A stretch of DNA of 64,000 nucleotides from an uncultured Verrucomicrobia subdivision 3 bacterium (GTDB lineage Bacteria; Verrucomicrobiota; Verrucomicrobiia; Limisphaerales; UBA11358). Below the pieces are notes generated by a model, which saw only the letters and a program-made list of their open reading frames with translations, did not search any database and had not been told where the DNA came from. The position numbers and the translations under genes are program-made. The stretch spans positions 43,160 to 107,159 of the forward strand of contig CAINLR010000070.1 in assembly GCA_903850425.1 (NCBI GenBank). Direction: 5' to 3'. This document shows, piece by piece, positions 25,139-35,287 of the stretch. Numbering within the stretch: position 1 is the stretch's first letter; each line of letters begins with the position of its first letter.

Positions 25139-27796
25139 ATGAATTCTCCCTGGTTCCAAAAGGCGCAGCGCGGCGCGGTCGCGGCGTTGCTATTTTACAC
25201 GGTCGTTTCGCTGCGGGCGGCGGACACCAATGCGGTCGCCCCAGCGTTGCAGGTGGCGGATCAGTTCTTCCTGGCCATTCCCAAGAGCGGCCTCAGCAAG
25301 GACTATTTGTTCAGCGCCTCGCTGATTCCACAGGGTCAATCGCCCACGAGCCACGGGCTGGCGGGCAAGGTCGTGCGGTTTGAATTATTCCCCGACGGCG
25401 TGGACATGTATGAATCCACCAAGGGCCTGGTGGTCACGGCGGATTTGCCGGCGCGACGGCTACTCGCCAACTTTCCGATCGTGCGCAAGGACGGCGACAC
25501 GGTGGTGATTGATTTCAACAAAGGCATGCGCCGCGTGTTCACGCAGTCGTGGACGGACGGTGGAACGCTGGATTTCTCGTCGCATGACAATGTGCTCGAA
25601 GTGCCGGAGAGCCGCGTGTTCGAGATGCGCGCCGACGGCAGCCAGCTCGTCGTGCGGCAAAGCGTCCAGACCCGCAGCCGCGAGATGAATGCCGACGTGG
25701 AGTCGCGCTACGAAGTGCGTTACTTCATCACGCCGTATCAGGCGGGCGACTTTGTGGGCAAGGAACCGAGCGTGGTGGACGCGCGCTACACGAAATTTTT
25801 TGAGACCGAAGGCCAGTTGGAAATCGGCTCCGGCCGCGTCTCGTCGCGCGTGGACCGTTTTGATTTGAAGCAGCCGGTGCAGTTCTATTACTCGGCCAAC
25901 ACGCCGCCGGAATTTGTCGAGGCCGTGAAGGACGGCATTCTCTATTGGAACATTGTGTTTGGCAAAGAAGTGGTGAAAGCGGCGAAAGCGCCGGACGGCG
26001 TCACCGCGCCGGATGCGAAGCACAACATTGTGCAATGGGTGCCGTGGGACAAGGCGGGCTTCGCCTACGCGGACGTGCTGACCGATCCGCTGAACGGCGA
26101 GTCCAAGCACGGCCAGGCCTATATGACCAGCGCGTTCACCTTCCTCGGCAAGGCGCGCGCCCGGGCGCTGTTGCGCGCGATGGAGGAAATGGCCGAAGTG
26201 AAGAAAGATGACAAAAAAGGCGCGGCGCAACTCGGCGTGCCCTTCCTGCGCTCGGCGACGTGCTGCGAGATTAACCAGCAGGAATTCGCGCAGCAGATGG
26301 CGCACGGCCTGCAGGAATTATTGGCCAGCGACGCGCTGACGGACGAAGCGGTGTTGCGCGTGGCGCAGGATTACGTCCGCCAAGTCGTGGCGCACGAGGT
26401 GGGTCACATCATGGGACTGCGGCATAATTTCGCTGGCAGCCTCGGGGCGACCCTCACCGCGAAGGAACTCAACGAATGGTTCAAGGCCTATCTGCTGGGC
26501 AAACCGCTGGACGCCTACACGAACAAGCTCTCCTCAACCTCGATCATGGAATACACAGTGTTCAAAGGCGACCTGTTTATCGGCTGGCAGATGCGCACGC
26601 TCAAACAGGCGCTGCCCCACGACCGGGCCGCCATTGGCTGGGGTTATTTTGATAGCAGCGAAGCCCGCACGAACAAGATGCTCTTCGCCTCCGACGAGGA
26701 CTCGATGCGCTTCGGCGACGTGCGGACGTTTGATTACGGCCCCGAACCCGTGGTCAGCGCCTATGCCGAAACTGCGCAGCTTATTGACCTGCTGCCGAAC
26801 TCCGTCATCGAACGCTTCATCAGCGCCCGCGCGCCGCAGAATCCGCACGACCGCCTGCCGCTGGAGCTCGTCAATTTGAATTACACCGCCACCGCCTCGG
26901 AAATCGCGATGCAATTCGTCAACGCGCTCAAATGGTTCTCCGCCGACACGCGTTCGCTGCGCGTCGAAAATCAGTTTGATTACATCGGCGAAATGAATCT
27001 CAAGGAACGGCAGTCAGCCCACTGGAAAAATCTCAACGGCCAGATTGAGAAGCTCGGCGGTGTGGACCGCGCGCTCTTTTCCGCGCTGCCGGCGGAGTTC
27101 AAACTGGAACTGAAAGACGAGCCGGCAGGCATTTCGCCGGTGCAGCGCTTGAATGCCAGCAACCTCACCGCGCGGTTGGAAAAACTGCTCGTCTCCACGA
27201 ACTACACGGTGATCGTGGGCCTCGACGACAAGAAATTTTCCTTCACGAAGGAGGAGCGGGAATTGATCGTCCAGCGCGGCAAAAAATATTTTGCCGAACT
27301 GGAAAAGGAACTCGTGAAGCAAATCTGCGCGCGGCTCGAAAATGCGCCGCGCAATCTCGGCACGGAAGCCGACGGCGCGATCGGCGAGGAAGATATTGTG
27401 GCCAAGCTGGAGCAGCGCATCATCGAAGTCGCCAAAAATGTCATCACCGCCAAGAGCGAGACCAATCGCGTGAGCGGCCGCGTGGATAAGAGCCTCGTCT
27501 CGGTCTTGGAATACAAATACGACCACGAAACCCGGATGGCGGCCGCCAAATCGCTCAACGAAAAAACCGGCTCGTTCAAAGGTTGGGCCGACGACGCCAA
27601 GGGCGAACTCAACGGCCAGTTGAAGAAGCAGGTGGAGGAAGCGCTGAACATCTCGCACTTCAAAGACTTCAAAGTATCGTTGCTCTCGCGGCCGCTGCGC
27701 GAATGGTATCAGCAGCAGCAGGAAATTCTGCAACTACTGCCGCCGTCGCCGCCGAATCCCGGTGCGCCCGGCGAAGCCCCGCTGCCGGCGAAGTAA
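25139..27796 (+). CDS. Secreted zinc-dependent metalloprotease (DUF5117/DUF4953 type)
   Basis: The 885-residue product has a signal peptide (R-G-A-V-A-A-L-L-F-Y-T-V-V-S-L-R-A-A). The catalytic motif H-E-V-G-H-I-M-G-L-R-H-N-F at about residue 420 is the extended HExxHxxGxxH metzincin type. S-S-T-S-I-M-E-Y (Met-turn region) follows downstream. The N-terminal part (Y-L-F-S-A-S-L, L-F-P-D-G-V-D-M-Y, R-V-F-T-Q-S-W-T-D-G-G) matches the DUF5117 pattern. The C-terminus ends in a Pro-rich tail (P-P-S-P-P-N-P-G-A-P-G-E-A-P). Substrates are unknown; the family is widespread in Bacteroidota and Verrucomicrobiota. ATG 25139 is chosen for the signal peptide. Confidence 0.9.
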   Translation: MNSPWFQKAQRGAVAALLFYTVVSLRAADTNAVAPALQVADQFFLAIPKSGLSKDYLFSASLIPQGQSPTSHGLAGKVVRFELFPDGVDMYESTKGLVVTADLPARRLLANFPIVRKDGDTVVIDFNKGMRRVFTQSWTDGGTLDFSSHDNVLEVPESRVFEMRADGSQLVVRQSVQTRSREMNADVESRYEVRYFITPYQAGDFVGKEPSVVDARYTKFFETEGQLEIGSGRVSSRVDRFDLKQPVQFYYSANTPPEFVEAVKDGILYWNIVFGKEVVKAAKAPDGVTAPDAKHNIVQWVPWDKAGFAYADVLTDPLNGESKHGQAYMTSAFTFLGKARARALLRAMEEMAEVKKDDKKGAAQLGVPFLRSATCCEINQQEFAQQMAHGLQELLASDALTDEAVLRVAQDYVRQVVAHEVGHIMGLRHNFAGSLGATLTAKELNEWFKAYLLGKPLDAYTNKLSSTSIMEYTVFKGDLFIGWQMRTLKQALPHDRAAIGWGYFDSSEARTNKMLFASDEDSMRFGDVRTFDYGPEPVVSAYAETAQLIDLLPNSVIERFISARAPQNPHDRLPLELVNLNYTATASEIAMQFVNALKWFSADTRSLRVENQFDYIGEMNLKERQSAHWKNLNGQIEKLGGVDRALFSALPAEFKLELKDEPAGISPVQRLNASNLTARLEKLLVSTNYTVIVGLDDKKFSFTKEERELIVQRGKKYFAELEKELVKQICARLENAPRNLGTEADGAIGEEDIVAKLEQRIIEVAKNVITAKSETNRVSGRVDKSLVSVLEYKYDHETRMAAAKSLNEKTGSFKGWADDAKGELNGQLKKQVEEALNISHFKDFKVSLLSRPLREWYQQQQEILQLLPPSPPNPGAPGEAPLPAK

Positions 27797-28108
27797 ACTC
27801 CACGTTGACGCCCAGACCTCAGAACGCGAAGACTGGACGGGATATGCGAGACGACGCGAGACGTCTCAGTGCTACAGCCCCATTTTGTTTTTCCGCGAAA
27901 ATCTGCGGTGGCAAGCAGGACGGCGCGGCTACGAGATTCCGGCCCGCTCCGCCGCCGGACGTGAGCGGCACCATACGCGTGACACCACGAAAATAATCAT
28001 CGTCAATGCGCCGACAAAAAACCCGGAAGCCAGTTGCCTGGCCTCCGGGTTTTGAATTATTCGGCAGGGCGGCGTTGCTGCGCCGCCCAAACTGGCTGAC
28101 CGGCAGGT
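27797..28108. other. Gene-free stretch between convergent genes
   Basis: These 312 bases separate the 3' ends of the metalloprotease and enolase genes. No convincing gene is seen. A short self-complementary stretch (gagacgacgcgagacgtctc, about 27848-27867) faintly recalls the recN repeat family. The bidirectional terminator below is the only clear element. Confidence 0.45.
28014..28054 (-). terminator. Rho-independent terminator (enolase; possibly bidirectional)
   Basis: acccggaagcca (28021-28032) and tggcctccgggt (28039-28050) pair at 11 of 12 positions with a 6-base loop. On the minus strand the stem is followed by a T-run (complement of caaaaa at 28015-28020), which fits termination of eno. 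T residues on the other side could serve the opposite strand. Confidence 0.85.
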
Positions 28109-29720
<1,612 letters not shown>

Positions 29721-32270
29721 ATGAAGCAACTAATTCTCACCGCCGTTGGATTCCTGCTCACACTGGCCGCGCCACTGGTCACCGCGGAAACCTTCACCCC
29801 ACCGCAGTCGCCGCACGCGGATTACAGCTTCAATCCCGGCTGGAAATTCATCCGGGAAGACGTGACCAACGCCAGCCAGCTCGCGTTCGACGACTCGCAG
29901 TGGTCGGCTGTCAGCGCGCCACACACTTACAACGACACGGATTCCTACACCGCCATCATCAGCCACAGCGGTGGCGACCGTCAGGCGTGGTCGGGCATCG
30001 CTTGGTATCGCAAACATTTCAAGCTGCCCGCCAGCGCGAAGGACGGGAAGGTATTCCTGGAGTTTGAAGGCTTGAAACAGGCCGGCCGATTTTGGGTGAA
30101 TGGCAAGCTGGTGGGGCGCTTCGAAAACGGGATCACCGCCTGCGGCTTGGATTTGACGGGCTTCGTGAATTTTGGCGACGCGGAAAACGTCCTCGCCGTG
30201 CAGGTGGACAACCGCAACGATTACGTGGAGGAAGCGACCGGCACCGGCTACGAGTGGATGGGGCGCGCGTTCAATCCGAATTACGGCGGGCTGAATCATG
30301 ACCTCTGGCTGCACCTCACCGGCAAGGTTTATCAAACGCTGCCGCTTTATGAAAATTTGAAGACGACGGGCGTCTATGTTTCTCCGTCGAACTTTTCCAT
30401 CAAGGACAAAACCTGCGACGTGAACATCGAGGCGCAGGTGAAAAACGAGTCCGGCGACCAGCAGTCCATCACGCTCTCGGCAGTCGTGGTGGATGCGGAT
30501 GGGAAAGTCTGCGCGAAATTTTTGAGCGACGCGTTGGATTTGGTGAGTGGCCAGACCGAAAATTTCACGGCCAGCGGCAAGCTGACGGACGCGAAGTTTT
30601 GGAGCGATGAAACGCCCAATCTCTACGATGTTTATTCCATGCTCACGGTCAATGACAAGATCGTGGATGTGCAGAGAATCAAAACGGGCTTGCGCAAGGC
30701 GGAGTTCAAGGGCGGCGTTGGCACCGGCGGGGTTTACCTGAACGACAAGTTTGTCTGGCTGACTGGTTACGCGCAGCGCAGCAGCGACGATTGGGCAGGC
30801 CTCGGCCAGGCGTATCCCGACTGGATGCATGATTACAACGCGCAACTCATCCGCCGCACGCACGCCAATTACATTCGCTGGATGCACATCGCGCCGCAGG
30901 CCGTGGACGTGCGCGCGTGTGACAAGACCGGCATCATCCAAATCTGTCCGGCGGGCGACAAGGAGGGCGACCCAGTGCTCGATAAACGCCTGAAGCCGGA
31001 AGTGGCCGCGCGCCAGTGGGAGCAGCGCCTGGAGGTGATGCGCGACACGATGATTTATTTCCGCAACAACCCCAGCATCGTGCTTTGGGAAGCGGGCAAC
31101 AACGGCGTGACCACGGAACACATGCAGCAGATGGTGGAATTGCGAAAGCAATGGGATCCGAATGGCGGACGCGCGATGGGTTGTCGCACTTTGAATGAGC
31201 CGTCCGCCACGCCGGTCGCGGAATATTTTGGCGTGATGATCGGGCAGGACGATCAGAAAGACCATCGCAGCGGAGCGACGGATTTATTTCGCGCTTACAG
31301 CGACGAGCGGCGCGACCGCGCGCCGTTCCTCGAGACGGAAGATTTCCGCGACGAGGCCGCGCGAAGATTTTGGGATGATTACTCGCCGCCGCATTTTGGT
31401 TTCAAGAAAGGCCCGAACGACACTTACGACTGGAATTCTGAAACTTTTTGCATCGCCGCCGCCGGACGCTATCACGACTACTTAAGCAATCGCATCGCCA
31501 ACACCGATCCCGCACATTCGAAATGGTCAGCCTACGCCTCGATCTACTGGTCGGATGCGAACGCCGATGGCCGGCAAGACAGCAGCGAAGTCTGTCGCGT
31601 TAGTGGCAAGGTGGATTCCGTGCGGCTCCCGAAACAGGCTTACTATGTCTATCGCGTGATGCAGAATTCCGCGCCGGACCTGCACATCATCGGCCACTGG
31701 AATTATCCCACGAACACGGTCAAGACGGTTTACGTCGCCGCGAATCACTGCGATGCCGTGGAATTGTTCGTGAATGGAAAAGCCGCTGGCAAATCTGCGA
31801 CGCCGATGAATGGTTGCATCTTCGCGTTTCCGGAAATTCAATTTGCACCCGGCTCAATCAAAGCTGTCGCCACGGCAAAAGATAAGCCGGTCGCACAAAT
31901 GGCAATCGAAACCGCTGGCGAGCCGAAGAAATTGAAACTCACGCCGCACGTTTCACCCAGCGGCCTCCACGCCGACGGCTCCGATGTGGCGCTGTTCGAC
32001 GTGGAAGTTTTGGATGCCAACGGCCGCCGGTGCCCGACCGACGAAGCCCGCGTGGATTTCAAACTCGAAGGCCCCGCCATTTGGCGCGGCGGTTACAACA
32101 GCGGGAAAGTCAATTCCGTGAACAACCTCTGGCTCGACACGGAATGCGGCATTAACCGCGTGGCGATTCGGTCCACGCCGACGCCGGGCAAAATCATCTT
32201 GATGGCCACGCGGGCGGGGCTCGATCCGGCGCGGGTCGAATTGAATTCCACTCCGCCGTCCGACCCTTGA
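29721..32270 (+). CDS. Secreted glycoside hydrolase family 2 protein with an altered acid/base site
   Basis: The 849-residue product has a signal peptide (M-K-Q-L-I-L-T-A-V-G-F-L-L-T-L-A-A-P). It has the GH2 order: sugar-binding jelly roll (F-N-P-G-W-K-F-I-R-E-D ... W-Y-R-K-H-F-K-L-P), Ig-like domain, TIM barrel, and a DUF4982-like C-terminal part (V-E-L-F-V-N-G-K). The barrel segment N-N-P-S-I-V-L-W-E-A-G-N-N-G has Asn461 where beta-galactosidases and beta-glucuronidases have the acid/base Glu (G-N-E). The nucleophile region may be F-L-E-T-E-D. It may therefore use another acid, act by a modified mechanism, or only bind sugar. ATG 29721 is chosen for the signal peptide. Confidence 0.85.
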   Translation: MKQLILTAVGFLLTLAAPLVTAETFTPPQSPHADYSFNPGWKFIREDVTNASQLAFDDSQWSAVSAPHTYNDTDSYTAIISHSGGDRQAWSGIAWYRKHFKLPASAKDGKVFLEFEGLKQAGRFWVNGKLVGRFENGITACGLDLTGFVNFGDAENVLAVQVDNRNDYVEEATGTGYEWMGRAFNPNYGGLNHDLWLHLTGKVYQTLPLYENLKTTGVYVSPSNFSIKDKTCDVNIEAQVKNESGDQQSITLSAVVVDADGKVCAKFLSDALDLVSGQTENFTASGKLTDAKFWSDETPNLYDVYSMLTVNDKIVDVQRIKTGLRKAEFKGGVGTGGVYLNDKFVWLTGYAQRSSDDWAGLGQAYPDWMHDYNAQLIRRTHANYIRWMHIAPQAVDVRACDKTGIIQICPAGDKEGDPVLDKRLKPEVAARQWEQRLEVMRDTMIYFRNNPSIVLWEAGNNGVTTEHMQQMVELRKQWDPNGGRAMGCRTLNEPSATPVAEYFGVMIGQDDQKDHRSGATDLFRAYSDERRDRAPFLETEDFRDEAARRFWDDYSPPHFGFKKGPNDTYDWNSETFCIAAAGRYHDYLSNRIANTDPAHSKWSAYASIYWSDANADGRQDSSEVCRVSGKVDSVRLPKQAYYVYRVMQNSAPDLHIIGHWNYPTNTVKTVYVAANHCDAVELFVNGKAAGKSATPMNGCIFAFPEIQFAPGSIKAVATAKDKPVAQMAIETAGEPKKLKLTPHVSPSGLHADGSDVALFDVEVLDANGRRCPTDEARVDFKLEGPAIWRGGYNSGKVNSVNNLWLDTECGINRVAIRSTPTPGKIILMATRAGLDPARVELNSTPPSDP

Positions 32271-32399
32271 GTTGGGTCCTTCGCATCCCCCTCAAAGCCA
32301 TGTTCTGGGGCATTGCTGGCCAGCGGGAGCGGCGCGCCAGACTGCGCCGCGTATTTCGGTTGCGCTGATTCCTTCAGGCAGCCAAGCTTCCCGCACTTT

Positions 32400-32804
32400 A
32401 TGTTTGTGTATTTTTGGGTCGCTCTCGGCGGCGCGCTCGGCAGCGTGGCGCGCTTTTGGATGAACGGCCTTGTCGCGGAAAAATTTGGCGCGACGTTTCC
32501 GTGGGGCACCCTCGCGGTCAATGTCACCGGCTCGTTCATCATCGGCATCTTGGGCGCGCTAACGATTCCGGAAGGCCGGATGGATCCGCAGTCGCGCCAA
32601 CTCGGCACCCAATTCCTGATGATCGGCGTCTGTGGTGGCTACACCACCTTTTCCTCCTTCAGCCTGCAGACCTTGAAGCTCGTGCAGGACCGGGAGTGGC
32701 TTTACGCCGGCGGCAATATCCTCTTATCCGTCGGGCTATGCCTGGTGGCCGTGTGGCTCGGCTATTTGCTGGGCACTACCTGCAACTCGATGAAAGGAAA
32801 CTAG
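32400..32804 (+). CDS. crcB: Fluoride channel CrcB/FluC
   Basis: This 134-residue membrane protein exports fluoride as a dual-topology dimer. It has four membrane helices. Family motifs are G-G-A-L-G-S-V-A-R, P-W-G-T-L-A-V-N-V-T-G-S-F-I-I-G, and G-V-C-G-G-Y-T-T-F-S-S-F-S, the last containing the pore-lining Phe and the Na-binding turn. ATG 32400 is preferred over 32313 because the channel motifs begin right after it. No fluoride riboswitch could be recognised upstream. Confidence 0.93.
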   Translation: MFVYFWVALGGALGSVARFWMNGLVAEKFGATFPWGTLAVNVTGSFIIGILGALTIPEGRMDPQSRQLGTQFLMIGVCGGYTTFSSFSLQTLKLVQDREWLYAGGNILLSVGLCLVAVWLGYLLGTTCNSMKGN

Positions 32805-32867
32805 CCGCAAACATCCAACACGGATTAACCCAGATGAACTCGGACAACCAAGCTTCGCCGCCAATCG

Positions 32868-32926
32868 AGTGCGCGTTCATTCGCGTCTGCCCCATCCGTG
32901 TTTATCCGTGTCCATCCGCGGTTAAA
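32868..32926 (+). repeat. Dispersed 'tccgtgtttatccgtg' type repeat
   Basis: The gap between crcB and the DUF190 gene contains the string catccgtgtttatccgtgtc (about 32892-32911) followed by catccgcggttaaaa. I recognise this as a stretch that recurs in non-coding DNA of many bacteria of this group (memory, not tested). Nothing else is seen in the gap. Confidence 0.4.
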
Positions 32927-32933
32927 ACTCATT

Positions 32934-33278
32934 ATGCAAATTCCTACTGACGCTGTCCTGCTCCGCATTTTTCTTGGCGAAAGCGACCGCTGGGAGCACC
33001 AGTCGCTTTACGAAGCCATCGTGCTCGAAGCCCGCGCGGCGCATCTGGCCGGCGCGACCGTCTTGCGCGGGCCGATGGGCTTTGGCAAATCCAGCCGGCT
33101 GCACACGGCGAAAATTTTGCGGCTCTCCATAGACTTGCCGCTCGTGATCGAAATCGTGGACAGCGAGGATAACATCAACGCCTTTCTGCCCACGCTGGAC
33201 AGGATGATGGGCGGCGGCCTGGTTACGTTGGAAAAAATCAAGGTGCTGCACTACCGCGCCGGTGAGGCCGGAAAATAA
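32934..33278 (+). CDS. DUF190 domain protein
   Basis: The 114-residue product has the DUF190 pattern: V-L-L-R-I-F-L-G-E-S-D-R-W, L-Y-E-A-I-V-L-E-A-R, L-A-G-A-T-V-L-R-G-P-M-G-F-G-K-S-S, L-P-L-V-I-E-I-V-D, and I-N-A-F-L-P. The fold is PII-like. DUF190 genes are often next to crcB, as here, and may sense or regulate fluoride export (family context). The G-F-G-K-S-S string resembles a P-loop but is a conserved part of the family. The start at 32934 follows the dispersed repeat. Confidence 0.85.
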   Translation: MQIPTDAVLLRIFLGESDRWEHQSLYEAIVLEARAAHLAGATVLRGPMGFGKSSRLHTAKILRLSIDLPLVIEIVDSEDNINAFLPTLDRMMGGGLVTLEKIKVLHYRAGEAGK

Positions 33279-33656
33279 GGTTGCCATCATTGGCGTTGGA
33301 CGAAGAGCAGGAAAGGGGTGCCTTAAAATTCGCGAGTCGTCGAGCGGCCGACCTTCGCGGTCTCGCCTTGGAACAGGGGGCATTTCTCCCCCGTTCAGCC
33401 GGAGCGATGCCGTTGAATGGGGATCGCACGCGGCCCGCGTGCGGTTTTCGGCGGCCCGCCGAAACTTGCGTCTCCCCGAATTCTTCGGCACGGTTTGGTG
33501 CAGGCGAAAAAAGTTGGCCGAAGGTTTGGTTGCCGCCAAACCCAGCCGGCCCGCGACCTGCGCTCCCGCATCGTTTCGGCTCTCGGCGGGAGAGGGCCGC
33601 GGTCAGCATTCGCCGAAAGAAAGACCTCACTTTCTATTTTCAAACGCCCTTGGCAA
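33279..33656. other. Gene-free stretch between convergent genes
   Basis: This 378-base region separates the DUF190 gene from the 3' end of the sugar ABC ATPase gene. Several open frames cross it, but none has a start, a recognisable domain or consistent codon use. It contains short inverted repeats (for example gcacgcggcccgcgtgc near 33427-33443). It is probably degenerate sequence or repeat-derived. Confidence 0.4.
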
Positions 33657-35177
33657 CTACATTTGCAAGCCTGGTTTGGCCGCCGCAATTTTTTTGCCGA
33701 CGGCAAGTTGCATGACGTTTTGCTCCTGGCAGTCGGCGCGGTCCAGCACGCCGGAGATTTCACCTTCGTGCATCACGGCGATGCGGTCGCTGACATTGAG
33801 GATCTCCTCCATATCGCTGCTGATCATCAGAATCACTGCGCCGCCGTCGGCCAGCGCGCGCATGAGCCGGTAAATCTCCGCCTTCGCTCCGACATCAATG
33901 CCGCGCGTCGGCTCGTCGAGAATCATCACCTTCGGATTCATCGAAAGCCATTTACCGAGGACGACTTTCTGCTGGTTGCCGCCGCTCAAATTCAAAACGC
34001 GCGTCTCGGTGGTCGGCGTTTTGATCTTGAGCGAACGCACCTGCGCTGCCGCCGTATCGCGTTCGTGCCGGCGATGGATGAGACCGAAGCGCGAGAAATT
34101 TTCCAGCGACGGCAGGCTGAGGTTCTCGCGCACGGTCATCGCCACCACCAATCCTTCAGCCCGGCGATCCTCGGGTGCGAGATAAATTCCCTGATTAATG
34201 GCCTCGCGCGGTGTGCGGACGGAAAGTTTTTTATCGTCAAGAAAAATTTCCATTTGTGGCGACGCTTCGAGGCCGGCGATGGTCTTGGCGATTTCCGAAC
34301 GGCCCGCGCCGACGAGCCCAGCGAAGCCCAGAATTTCCCCGCGCGCGGCATCGAACGAAACGGTTTTGCCCGGATGCAATGAGGAGGAGGCGTTGCGCAC
34401 TTTGAAAGAACCTGGCGTCGGCTGTGTGTGCGACTGGACGTAAAAACTTTTGATTTCGCGCCCGCCCATCAGGTTCACGAGCCCGTCGTGGGTGGCTTCG
34501 TCGTGCGGGAGTTCGCCGGCGTTCTTGCCATCACGCAGGACGACGACGCGGTCGGCACACTCGTCAATTTCCCCCAGCCGATGCGAAATATACGCGATAC
34601 TCACGCCCTGCCCGCGCAACTCACGAATGAGTTCGAGCAGGCGCTTGGTCTCGGTAAGCGTGAGGCTGGACGTCGGCTCGTCCATGATGATGAGCCGTGC
34701 GTTGAGCGACAGCGCCTTCGCGATCTCAACCATCTGCTGCTGGGCGAGCGGCAATTGGTCGAGTCGCGTCCGCGTGGAAACCTCCAGCCCCAAGCGTTGG
34801 AGGAAAGGAGCGGTGTCGGCGTGAATTTTCTTGAAGTCAATCAGGCCAAAGGCATTTCTCGGTTCGCGTCCGAGATAGACATTGGCCGCCACGTCGAGAT
34901 TGCCCAGCACGTTTAATTCCTGATGAATTAAGGCGATGCCGAGTTTCATCGAATCCGTGACGCCGTTGATTTTCACCGGCTTGCCGTTCAGGCGAATATC
35001 GCCCTCATCCGGCTGATAAACGCCGCCCAGGATTTTCATCAAGGTGGATTTACCCGCGCCATTCTCGCCGCAGAGCGCGACGACTTCGCCGCACCCGATG
35101 TGCAGGCTGACGTTGTCGAGCGCAATGACGCCGGGAAAGCGCTTGGAGATACCGCGCATTTCGAGCAGTGGTGTCAT
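33657..35177 (-). CDS. Sugar ABC transporter ATP-binding protein (RbsA/AraG/XylG type)
   Basis: This 506-residue protein has two tandem ATPase domains, the layout of ribose/arabinose/xylose/galactose importers. Domain 1 has Walker A G-E-N-G-A-G-K-S, L-P-L-A-Q-Q-Q-M-V-E-I-A-K-A-L, and L-I-I-M-D-E-P-T. Domain 2 has a degenerate Walker A (G-L-V-G-A-G-R-S), L-S-G-G-N-Q-Q-K-V-V-L-G-K-W, and V-M-I-L-D-E-P-T-R-G-I-D-V-G-A-K. No permease or periplasmic binding gene is adjacent on either side, so it is an orphan here. Given its place at the end of the arabinose block, an arabinose or xylose importer role is likely but unproven. Confidence 0.9.
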   Translation of the reverse strand: MTPLLEMRGISKRFPGVIALDNVSLHIGCGEVVALCGENGAGKSTLMKILGGVYQPDEGDIRLNGKPVKINGVTDSMKLGIALIHQELNVLGNLDVAANVYLGREPRNAFGLIDFKKIHADTAPFLQRLGLEVSTRTRLDQLPLAQQQMVEIAKALSLNARLIIMDEPTSSLTLTETKRLLELIRELRGQGVSIAYISHRLGEIDECADRVVVLRDGKNAGELPHDEATHDGLVNLMGGREIKSFYVQSHTQPTPGSFKVRNASSSLHPGKTVSFDAARGEILGFAGLVGAGRSEIAKTIAGLEASPQMEIFLDDKKLSVRTPREAINQGIYLAPEDRRAEGLVVAMTVRENLSLPSLENFSRFGLIHRRHERDTAAAQVRSLKIKTPTTETRVLNLSGGNQQKVVLGKWLSMNPKVMILDEPTRGIDVGAKAEIYRLMRALADGGAVILMISSDMEEILNVSDRIAVMHEGEISGVLDRADCQEQNVMQLAVGKKIAAAKPGLQM

Positions 35178-35240
35178 GACAATAGAATGGTGATGAGCGA
35201 TTTTGCTAGCCCGTCGCGCGGGTCACAAGGCCAATTCAAC

Positions 35241-35274
35241 AAAAAAGGCGGCGCTGCCGAAGCAACGCCGCCTT
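35241..35274 (-). terminator. Rho-independent terminator after the symporter gene
   Basis: On the minus strand, aaggcggcg (complement of 35274-35266) pairs with cgccgcctt (complement of 35253-35245) and is followed by T6 (complement of 35241-35246). It lies just 14 bases beyond the stop of the sodium/solute symporter gene and separates it from the ABC ATPase gene. Confidence 0.9.
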
Positions 35275-35287
35275 GGGCAACATCAGC

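Noticed and set aside
32271..32399. Fluoride riboswitch upstream of crcB
   Set aside because: I looked for the GGNGATGG ... CTGATG pattern and did not find a convincing match.
33281..33715. Open frames in the gap between the DUF190 and ABC ATPase genes
   Set aside because: Several overlapping frames on both strands, all without domains, and the longest run into the opposite strand of the ABC ATPase gene.
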